Source: Hymenopellis radicata (taxonomy: Eukaryota > Basidiomycota > Agaricomycetes > Agaricales > Physalacriaceae). From it: a stretch of DNA of 64,000 nt. Where the stretch lies: contig JADNRX010000045.1 in NCBI GenBank assembly GCA_015501595.1, forward strand, positions 62,001 through 126,000. The letters run 5' to 3'. This document shows positions 55,174-64,000 of this stretch, piece by piece (the stretch's first letter is position 1; every line of letters starts with the position of its first letter). Below the pieces are notes generated by a model. That model was given only the letters and a program-made list of their open reading frames with translations, was not told the DNA's origin and searched no databases. The translations under genes and the position numbers were made by a program.

Positions 55174-56948
55174 CGAGGGCTGTCTGGCGAAATCCCGGGC
55201 AGACTCACTTAAGAGTGCTTCAAGTGGCCTAAAGCTATACCTCGGGACGAGCTGATCGACGAAGAACTTGATGGTACTTATGCACTCCAGTGATTGATGG
55301 CGATAGTCCTTATCTGTTTGAGATGGCGGATACATTGCACTGCATCGATGTCCGTTCCCTTGCTGTAGAACCTGAGGTTTCGTGTGAGAAATAGGGATTC
55401 AGGCAATAATTCGTGAAATACATACTGTGTTCTGTTCAACAGCCTGGAGCGGCGCGCACAAAGCATGAGGAGAGATATGTGGTCTAGGTCAGAACACATA
55501 ATGATGGCACATCAGGCAGATTGTGGAAGAACCGAGAGGAAGATGACCGCTGCACCCCGAGAGTACATATCAACCCTCGCCAATAGATGTGAACCTGCCA
55601 GTTGTGATGGGAAGGCGCAGCAGACAAGCAAAGATAGTCTTTTGGAGAAAAGCCAGTACCGCGATGATAGTAGTCTTGGGTGGAAGTTGGGTGGAGGAGT
55701 AACCCATTTGGTTGAAAATGATCGGGCAAGGCGCGATCGGCCCGTGAACCCGAACCACCACTGACAGCAGGCTCTTTGATCATCGCTCTAAGTATAAGTA
55801 TGGTCCGAACAATTACCCAAGGCTACACGTGTGCCATCTAGATGCCGTTGACCGCGAGGCCGTGCAAGCACGCACTGCGTCAAGTATAGGTATTCGCACG
55901 ACAGCGTTGATATCGATAGTCCCATTCGTGTTTATACCGAAATCATTTTTTAGGCGCGTCATGTCAGGAGGGACAGTTCCGAAGGACGCAGACATCCGGA
56001 TGGAGAGACTACTCCCTTTTCGCTTGTCTGCGACAGCCCTTTATCCTCCTCATCACAATCCGCTTGTTCATATCTATTGGTCAAGGTTAAAACGTTGATG
56101 TGTCGCACTTGGAATAGAACGGCCCTCTTCCGAGTCTTCGTTCTGGTCCTTCAACAATATGTCTGATACTATCATGATATCTTCTGTGCAGTGTGATGTG
56201 GGCCCCAAACACCCATCTATCAGGGATCGTTATCAATCACTCACACATTCCGACCACCAGGTACTGACCAAGGTTAATCTAGCCGCGCCGGTAGGCTCGC
56301 AGAGGATGTCAAAATGCCGACTAACAATGCGACCCACCTTGCACTGTGAGCGGCAAACCAGATGAAAGTCATCCAGCGTGAATCAACCACGGCTTGGATC
56401 GAGTTTAGCCACACCGTGGTTGATTTCGGGTTACGAATCATCCTCGGTCAATGGGTTGAATAGCACCCCGAATGGGCCGTTTTCAACCAGTACATCTGCT
56501 GGCCCATTCCACCCGCTTTATAGATGACTGTTAGCAAGAATCCGGATGATTATCTATCCAGATTTGGCATAGTTTACATTCATACAACGGCTAGTTACTA
56601 TCCTTTTTGTGACTGCATTTCAAGCATTTTTGATATACGGTTGAATCCCGGCTCGGTGCGGGTGCTCAAATCCGGCTCAAATGCGACGCCACATACACCT
56701 CACGGTCGCGCCAACACGAAGAATGCAAAAGCACAATAGATTAGGTATAAGTATGTTCGTGAATTGTAAGTAGGTAAGGTATACACGTATACTCCAGGAG
56801 TTGACCAACGCGACGCGACTCGAAATGAATATCCTATTCACACGAAAACGTTCCATCCGTTGGCAGATCAGAACCCCGGAAGACACGATGACAAGCGAAC
56901 TAGAACATGGGGTTAGTAGTTGATGAAAGGAGGAATCAAGTACGTACG
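55174..56948. other. Gap upstream of the disrupted DUF6533 gene
   Basis: It contains the DUF6533 promoter side. Short frames on both strands are not convincing. A 12-bp inverted repeat (AATCAACCACGG / CCGTGGTTGATT) spans about 56383-56430 and could form a hairpin. Confidence 0.4.
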
Positions 56949-58301
56949 TTAACCGGATCCTTCCATCCCGCCGTCACCATCATTCTCACGGCGTGGCAGC
57001 TCATCATTCCCACCACCACCACCACCGTTGGTCCCATTTGCCATGTGAACATCACCTCCTCCGTTGTTATGCTCGCCATTGTCGTGTCCGCCATCGCTGT
57101 GTCCGCCATCGCCTTGTCCGCCGGTGTCCTGGCCAGATCCTGAAGCAGCTTGCTGAGCTTCGCGTTCGGCTTGAGCTGCCGTGCGTTGGCGTCTTGCCTC
57201 GCGCTTGTCGGCTGCCTTTCTCGCGAGCGCGATCTTAGCCTTACTCTTTCGATTCCCGGATCCACGTTTGGCTGCGTTCTCGGACATCTTCTCGTATCCT
57301 GTGGGCACCTGCGCCTCGCCTCTTCGATATGCTGCACAGCGTTGATTCTTAACGTATTGCTGAGCCAGAAGCTCGGTCGGCCAGTCGTTGAGGAATTCTG
57401 TGAGGATAGGATGTTCTTGACGACACTGTTCGAAGGTAAGGCGAGTTTATATATAACGGCGAGCATCGTACTGACCATGGCATACAGTTCGACCTTCTGA
57501 ACTGGCGAGATGTCCTTCCACTGAGCTGTGACATCAATCCCGGCTCGGATGATATTGCGGCGGACAGAGCGCTACGACGGAGACAGTGAGTATCTGAACT
57601 GCACTGAATATTGCAGCTTACTGAGATTGAGTTATAGCTGCTGGTATCCTCGGCACTCTCTGACAAGCCCATGGCTATCTGAATGTTGACGGGGCCGTGC
57701 GGCCGTGGAATCTTCTGCTCGCCTGCTTGGGCCTGTCCCTCGAGCTGCTGCTCAAGCTCCTCAATGCGAGCATTTTGCTCTGCTATCTGGTCTGTAGGTA
57801 AATTAATTACAGCTAGCTTAGACACATTGAAGCTAATACTCACTTTCAAGCTCTTGTACACCCTCGTCGTTCTGGGGCTCCGGTATTGCTGCAATTTGAC
57901 GCTGAAGGGCTTGAGCTCTTTCCTGCTCTTTCCGAAGGCTTTCTTGATCTTTGCGTCGGTCTTCCCTCTCGCGCTCCAGCTCGGCTAGGTTTGGGACCTG
58001 TAAGTTGTATTTATCTGTTGATTTACTAAGACTTACCTTCTTTTTCCTTTAGCTTGGCCTCCCAGTCAGTGTTGGTTGCGTTTCCAAGTGCGCTGACTCC
58101 ACCCCTACCACCACGACGAACTGTAGTGCCTCCGCGAGGCGTAGCGCCGCCACGAGACAAGGCTGCACCTCCACGAGCCGTAACGCTACCGCGAGATCCT
58201 CCACGAGCCGTAGTGCCTCCACGTCCGGTACCACGAGAAGCAGGCGTAGGGGCACCTGCCTGAGGTGCGGTGCCGCCGCTGCGAGTACTACGGGTCGCCA
58301 T
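56949..58301 (-). CDS. Accessory protein of the Tnp2 element
   Basis: ATG 58301 gives MATRSTRSGGTAPQ, then an Arg/Gly-rich repeat (ARGG, PRGG). Exons follow with a coiled coil (EREREDRRKDQESLRKEQER; EQNARIEELEQQLEGQAQ), IPRPHGPVNIQIAMGLSE, and EHPILTEFLNDWPTELLAQQ with YVKNQRCAAYRRG. A Lys/Arg-rich stretch comes next, and the C-terminus is Gly/His/Asp-rich, ending at 56949. At least five introns are implied; junctions are approximate. Similar coiled-coil proteins with a PRPxG..NIQxAM motif are common in agaric genomes. It is divergent from the Tnp2 transposase with about 96 bp between the starts. Function unknown. Confidence 0.65.
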
Positions 58302-59778
58302 TTGTTAGGTCGATGTGGTAGACAGACTTGAAATTCTTTTTTCAGCAGAGGGTTTATTTGGTCAGGTTTACCACCGGCCCTTCTTCCGAACTACTACATG
58401 GCTCGCGACGACGTATTCTGTGCTGCATGCCAGAAACTCCATGGCCGAAAACTTGCCCAAAAGTACGAATGACTTTTAAATGCTCAACCATATCCGCCGC
58501 AACCTATTCTTCGTCGTGTTGGTGTCACCTCTCGACACGGACCAGCCCCCGATTCTGATCCCATACCTGAGCCTGTCGAACAAAGAGGACATGACGACGA
58601 AGTCCCGAACAATTTCATGAACAACGACATGGGTGCGGGAACTCCGCCGTCCTCTCCCCAACATAGTCAACGACTTCCACATGGTTGTTTCATGGTTGAG
58701 GAAGTTGATGAGGATGATGAAGAGGAACCAGACTTGGAGGATGTTGGGATGGATGATAATGACGAGGATGAATTCCACTTCGTCAATTTTGATTGGGATG
58801 GTTTAGAGCGCGATGCTGACGGGCTCACGGCAATGGACCGTTCAAGTGCTGCGTATCATCAACGCGTGAGCGAGATTAGTACGTCTTTGTTTTTCAAACA
58901 GCGTACAATTCCTAATGCCTCGTATAGCTGATAAATTGAATAATTTAGATCGGCTTATCTGCAGGGCCTTCGCGTACAAGTTACGCCATCACCTCACTGA
59001 TGAAGGATTCGTCGACCTTCCCCATGTCTTCGAACCGGATGCCGACCATTCCCAACTATCCCTGGCTGCCGTGCGCACACGTGTTGCATTCCTTTCTGGC
59101 TTTAAGCCACAGTTCTACGACTGTTGCCCAAAATCCTGTGTTTGCTATACTGGCCGATACGCAGAGATGGCGACATGTCCATATTGCCAGGAACCCCGTT
59201 ATCGCGACGATGGAAAGCCACGCCAGAAGTTCACCTATCTTCCCATCATTCCCCGCTTGCAAGCATTTGCCGCGAACACATCTGTTGCCTCTGCAATGCA
59301 GTATCGTTCGACCCATCGACCTTCCGAGCAGGATCTCACGGAGGATATCTTCGATGGCGATTTGTATCGTCGCCTCTGCGAGCGCTTTATACACGTTAAC
59401 GGTTCCATACTGTCATCGAAGTATTTCGCAGATGCCCGTGACGTCGCGTTAGGATTTTCGACTGATGGATTCTGCCCACACAAGCGTCGTAAAAAGACGG
59501 CATGGCCGCTCATCATATTCAATTACAACCTTCCCCCCGATGTTCGTTTCCATCTCGAGAATGTTCTGGCACTCGGCGTCATTCCCAGTCCCAAGAAACC
59601 CCATGACATCGATTCGTTCCTATGGCCGTTTGTCCAGGAGATGAAGTTGTTGATGGCGGGTGTGGTTTCTTTCGACATTATCAAGAAGGAAATGTTTCTT
59701 CTTCGCGCCTTCCTTATTTGCGTGTTCGGCGACATCCCGGCTGTTTCGCTGCTAATGGACATAAAGGGCCATAATGGT

Positions 59779-60286
59779 CAGTGTTGTCATTAAAGGTAAA
59801 GGCTTTAATAATTAAAGGTCTTTAATTAGGGTTTAATAAAGATCTTTAATTATTAGAAATTTTGATTAAAGGCCTTATAAAGGCTTTAATATCTTAGTAC
59901 CTCTTCTCTCTCCTCCTCTTTTCTGTTCCTATATAGTGAGTAATATAAATTAGATATAGATACTTTGATGAGCATCTTTAATCTGATCTACGACTTACCT
60001 ACACTCTTAGGTTCTTAGTAAAAAATACAGTGTACTGTAGTGTTTCAACCATTAATTCACATATTGGGTTACGGAGCCTTATGAAGTGAAGCTGTACATA
60101 CTAGATATTGCATCATGGCCAGCATTTTCAGGCTCACCTTGCTCAAAAAGAAATTTTTTGAGCCCGCAAAAATAGTTTAATAGACCTTTAATAGGCCTTT
60201 AATATTAAAGCTTTATAAAGCCTTTGAACCCTTAAAGATCTTTGATAAAATTTGAGGCCTTTAAAAGGCCTTTAATGACAACACTG
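59779..60286. mobile_element. hAT-type MITE inside the Tnp2 gene
   Basis: A 508-bp insert with an 8-bp duplication ATAATGGT (59771-59778 and 60287-60294) and perfect 18-bp inverted ends (CAGTGTTGTCATTAAAGG). Subterminal stretches repeat AAAGGCCTTTAAT-like motifs. No coding capacity. An 8-bp duplication and CAGTG ends are typical of hAT elements. Excision with one duplication copy restores HNGYSPC in the transposase. Confidence 0.9.
60031..60100. repeat. Fragment related to the TA-flanked MITE at 39050-39528
   Basis: Within the hAT MITE, this stretch (TGTACTGTAGTGTTTCAACC.., then GGGTTACGGAGCCTTATGAA, then GTGAAGCTGTAC) aligns along about 65 bp with the reverse complement of the right end of the other MITE (CTGTAGCGTTTCGACC.., GGGTCACGGAGGTCTTTGAA, GTGAAGCTATAC). 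Confidence 0.7.
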
Positions 60287-62233
60287 ATAATGGTTACTCT
60301 CCCTGTCGTATGTGCAAGATTACGGGCGTTCGAATCCCCGGTGCTACTCGCGTCACGACACACTATGTTCCTCATGATCGCTCTTCCCACCCCGCTGTTA
60401 TCGACAATCCTGACGCCATCAAAGAGTACGACCTTGCCAATCTTCCGATGCGAACTCATGCCGAGATGGTGGCACAAGGAGAAGAAGTACTTGGTGCACG
60501 GACATTGGCTGAGGCGGAGGAGCTCGCACGGAAGTACGGTGTTAAAGGTATTCCCATTTTGGCTACACTCGACTCGTTGATGTTACCCTCCTCGTTTCCG
60601 TACGACTTCATGCATCTGATTTGGGAGAACCTTATGAAGAATCTCACACTTCTCTGGACTGGGGAGTTCAAGGGTGTCGATGAAGGAGATGGATGTTATG
60701 AGTTGTCGGCGGCTATATGGGAGGGTATCGGCAAGGCTACAGCGGCGTCTGGTGATACGATTCCATCCTGCTATGGCTGTCGTGTCCCGAATGTCTCTAC
60801 AGATCGCAGTTACATGTCTGCGGAGATGTGGTCCTTCTGGACACTCTATATTGGACCTGTGCTTCTTCGGAATCGCTTTCGACACGCCCGCTACTATAAG
60901 CACTTCGTCGAGCTTGTCTATCTTTTAACGATCTGTCTCCAATTTCAGATCAGCGCCTCCGAAATAGAACAAGTTCGTACTGGATTTATCAAGTGGGTTA
61001 CCGACTATGAAAGGTAAGCATTTCAGTGTCTCAACAAGCTTGAATACTCACACAATGTTTAGTCTTTACTATCAACGAGATCCGACACGAGTCAACGTTT
61101 GTCCGGTGACAGTTCACGCTCTCCTGCATATTGCCGGCAGTATCAAGGCGATGGGTCCTGTCTGGTGCTACTGGGCCTTTCCTATGGAACGTTACTGTGG
61201 CACGCTCTCACCCGCTATCCGAAGTCGGCGAAACCCATGGCGTTCAATGGACCGCTTCGTTCTGGAGACCGCACAGCTTACACAGATTAAGGTTGTGTAT
61301 GACATGCATGTGGGGCTTGCGCTGGGACGTAAAGCGCGAGTGCACGATTCCGTGAGAGGTAGTGTGCATATTCCGGGTTGTATGTTGTTCCTCGCATTCC
61401 CCCTACTGCACCTAATGGCCTTTATCTAGATACATCTTGCATTCTCCTTCCACCACGCTCAAAAGTGCGGCCAGATTCGTCATTGATTCAAAAATCGTTA
61501 TCAGCGGCGCTGGTTACAAGATTCAACGTCAGTATCCAGGTAATCCATGCTCACATCGGTGAGGTCTTCATTGAGGAGTATGGTTGTCTGCGTCGGACGG
61601 ATACATCTGAGGGTGACACAATGTACGCAAATTCGATATACAAGCGCGCTGAAGATCACCGTGATCCCACATTCGTACGCGTAAGTTCCGCATTCAATTT
61701 CTATAACTGTCAGCTAATACATCTACAGTATACCATGCAGGTTGACCTGAATGCCCGTCAGCGTGGTGCCGCCATTCGCCTCGTCGATCGAGAGTTCTAC
61801 GGACAGTTACAACACATAATGCACTTACACCTGCCAAGTCATGTGCGAACAGCATTCAAAACCGAGCTGAAGGATCTTATCATGGTGGCCGTGCGTAATG
61901 CACCTGTGAAGCAGGCAAGCGGCATGGAGCCACTGGACATTCATGTTGCACAGCGCATGGAAGGGGCTCTTGATGTTGTTGATGCCATTTCTGTTCAGTG
62001 TCTCATTGGGCGGGTAGTAGATGGTCGAGAATGTGCATTTATTGATCGTAGTGGTTCACTAGTACGTTGTATGCCCTCATAGCGATTCCTAAATAGAATA
62101 TATGTACCGCGCCACTACACTGCTAGGGTTAGGGTTTTCTCGATTGGGAACAGCACGAGTTCGGAAGTTGACGTTAACGTTCTGCCACTATCACCTCAAC
62201 AAGTCGGAGGGACTACGCCGCACAACACTGCCG

Positions 62234-62925
62234 ATGAGCAGAAAACCGGTGACGCAACATTCGAGTCGGTTGCCTGATGCACTGGATGAGCAGCGGCAGG
62301 TGTGTCCGATTCAGCTATCATTCATATACTCTGACAAAAACTTTTAGACTTCGCCAATTTCTACTCCCATATCGCGGAAACGGGCAGCTTCGCTTCAAGA
62401 GTCTCCGACGCTGCAGAGGAACTCCCATACCACTATTGCGCAACCTTGTACACCGGCAGCGCCGCCACGCCGCAAGCGAATGAGGTTTAACCCGGATACC
62501 CCGGAACTCTGTCGCCAGGCGCGTCAAGAACTGTCGGACACAGAGGATGAACATGGTGAAACAACAGAAGAGGAAGATTATCTGAGGGATGTGAAGTACA
62601 CGCTTACGAAGGGTGCTCCTCCTCCACAATATAACGGCGGCCACTCCAGTTTGAAGAAGTATCTGCATGAGATGGCCAATACTCTTGATAACCCGGAGCG
62701 GTTCAAGCAAAGTACGTGACCCACTTTTGGCTTGTTGTCCTCCCTGACTTGTTTTCAGAATACGATGCCATGGGCAAGGACATCCTGGATCACACCGTTC
62801 GCCAATGCGAAAGTCACCGACATGCGGCGTTGCACGCGGCGTGGAGCACTGGCCAATCCAGATACCAGCTACTCAGAGCGAGAGCAGGAAGTCTGTCAGA
62901 TAATGCTCCAGACAGTGATTCGTAG
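62234..62925 (+). CDS. Small uncharacterised protein beside the Tnp2 gene
   Basis: Three exons (62234-62299, 62348-62711, 62759-62925) join in frame to 198 residues, with introns of 48 and 47 nt. The N-terminus is Ser/Thr/Pro-rich. A basic PPRRKRMRF stretch could be a nuclear localisation signal. Then an acidic region (DTEDEHGETTEEEDYLRD), helices (SSLKKYLHEMANTLDNPERF) and an Arg-rich end follow. No recognised family. It lies on the same strand as, and about 150 bp after, the Tnp2 gene, so may be a third gene of that element. Confidence 0.6.
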
Positions 62926-64000
62926 TGCATCTGTGTCGTTAACGTTATTCCATGTCCTGGTCAATACATCCATATGTTTCCCCATGTCCTCTACACTGCC
63001 TCAGAGCTGCTGTTGCCCTTGCTATTCATCGGGAAGCCACTTGACTCCCAGCTTGTAGAAAGGTTTGAAATGAGTCGAATTTTAGCTTAAAATCAACCAA
63101 GAAATTTGGGGAATATCTTTGATTGAAAATGATACACGGGAAGGCTAAATATCAACCAGTTTGGATCAACCAGGAGATACTGGATGAAGTCGATCAACCG
63201 GTGAAAGATCCAAGGAAAGGATGATGCCACATATTCATCCAGACCGCGGATGACGGAAGGATGATCGGCATCCTTTTCGACGCTCACAGTGTTGGTGGAT
63301 GCGCCACAGATCTTGTCGCAGCAGTAACGACTACGTGCTAAATGCCGACGATATTGGACGGCGACGGCAACGACAACGTTCTTTTAGGCTACCGGATTCA
63401 GCGGCTGTTCGATGGGTCTGAGACTTTGGACGATGGGCACGCCACTGTTCGCAAATGTCGAGCGTTGAGATGCGGTCCAATGTGATTGTCGTTGCATGAC
63501 GTGATCGCATGAAGGTCGCCTTGTCTCATCATGACTTCTTCTATGCCACGTACGTGCAACTAGAGTTTACAAGTCCAGTTGCAAGGACTGCAAAAGACCG
63601 CCAACCGGACCGGACTGCAACCGGTTAGGACCGATTTTGAGACGGACCGGTTGGCGGTTGCAACCGGTTGCGGTTGGCGGTCCGGAGCCTATCTGGAATT
63701 ATCTGCAACCGGGTCGGACCGGTTGGGACCGGTTGCAACCGCTTTTTGGCTTAAAATGAGTATATATGCTAGATTATGAGCTACACATTGGTTTTTGGAC
63801 TTAGGTGTGAGTGTACGAAATGTAGAGCGGTGAATTCTGCACTAGATAGTGTCCGGGTCGATATTTGTAGAGGTCATAACACCTGAGTAATCAATAAAAT
63901 ACAGGTGAAATTACGCCAAATCGCGTTTTATTGCCTAATTTAGGCATGAACTGCTATCCGATTTAAATTCCATTAAATCCGGCTCTCAAAACTGAACATT
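62926..64000. other. Right-hand gap with GGACCGGTTGCAACC repeats
   Basis: No gene supported. Bases 63597-63742 repeat variants of GGACCGGTTGCAACCGG, a partly palindromic motif, with single-base variation between copies. The last 200 bp are AT-rich without open frames. Confidence 0.5.
63597..63742. repeat. Short palindromic repeat cluster (ACCGGTTGCAACCGGT-like)
   Basis: At least six copies of ACCGGTTG, CAACCGG and GGTTGCGGTTGG variants within 146 bp. Confidence 0.75.

Larger units (their letters stand above)
58398..62082 (+). pseudogene. Tnp2 (CACTA/Plavaka-like) transposase, inactivated
   Basis: From ATG 58398 an N-terminal CxxC motif (FCAACQKLHGRK) is cut by TGA at codon 25 (58470-58472), but the same frame continues through an acidic region. 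Tnp2 hallmarks follow: YDCCPKSCVCYTGRYAEMATC, CPYCQEPRYR, then KGHNG. A MITE (59779-60286) interrupts here. The gene resumes with YSPCRMCKITGVRIPG, FPYDFMHLIWENLMKNLTLLW, intron, CPVTVHALLHIAG and WCYWAFPMERYCGTLSPAI. It ends around FIDRSGSL. These enzymes cut and paste CACTA-type elements. The nonsense codon and the insertion make it dead. Confidence 0.85.

Noticed and set aside
56383..56430. AATCAACCACGG..CCGTGGTTGATT hairpin as a terminal repeat of the Tnp2 element
   Set aside because: It is a self-contained inverted repeat; a related AATCAACCA at 63.09 kb is too short to pair as a terminus.
60327..60345. GTTCGAATCC, like a tRNA T-loop
   Set aside because: It lies in the open Tnp2 frame and no acceptor or anticodon stem can be folded around it.
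62115..62125. CACTACACTG as a possible CACTA terminus
   Set aside because: It lies inside the element's gene region and no matching inverted copy was found near 56-57 kb.
62124..62136. TAGGGTTAGGGTT, a telomere-like repeat
   Set aside because: Only two units, inside a possibly coding stretch; too short to mark a telomere or internal telomeric site.

Overview
The window is nuclear DNA from a mushroom-type basidiomycete (Agaricomycetes). Genes carry many short GT..AG introns (mostly 46-60 nt). Gene families are typical of agarics: DUF6533 membrane proteins, an agaric-type F-box protein, DUF6589, Tnp2/Plavaka-like transposase and TET/JBP-like dioxygenase. No rRNA, tRNA or CRISPR array was found. 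Most of the window beyond 17 kb is mobile DNA, much of it nested.

Left part (0-17 kb), mostly host genes: the 5' part of a DUF6533 gene (minus, 40-427), a five-exon HotDog thioesterase (plus, 952-1727), a long MON2 homologue (minus, 2442-8298), an F-box protein (plus, 10031-11671) and an HMG-box protein (minus, 14842-16006). The gaps at 8.3-10 kb, 11.7-14.8 kb and 16-17.4 kb hold no convincing gene. A diverged copy of the MON2 start region lies at about 11.83-11.91 kb.

17.4-29.2 kb: one non-LTR retrotransposon on the minus strand (ORF1, EEP endonuclease, RNase H, RT, zinc finger, TATC tail) is split inside its RT by a 5,941-bp element at 19326-25266. That insert has TAGTC-type terminal inverted repeats and a 9-bp target duplication (GAATGATCT). 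It carries two convergent genes, a DUF6589 protein and a RecQ-like helicase, whose stop codons are 1 bp apart. Removing it with one duplication copy puts the RT back in frame. This is the best candidate for an undescribed mobile system.

30.7-42.0 kb: an 11.2-kb element bounded by long inverted repeats. It holds a MULE-like DDE transposase, a TET/JBP-like 2OG-Fe(II) dioxygenase and at least two other genes. A 479-bp MITE with a TA duplication sits in a transposase exon.

43.4-55.2 kb: a second DUF6533 gene whose first exon took two separate insertions about 20 bp apart. One is a 4.57-kb TA-flanked element encoding a single 1,265-aa Ulp1-protease/DDE fusion. The other is a 5.55-kb mosaic element with a 7-bp duplication that carries fragments resembling mevalonate diphosphate decarboxylase and coatomer delta.

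56.9-62.9 kb: a Tnp2 (CACTA/Plavaka-like) transposase gene with a divergent accessory gene and a third downstream gene. The transposase has a nonsense codon at position 25 and a 508-bp hAT-type MITE insertion. Splice sites given exactly were checked by reading frame; others are stated as approximate.
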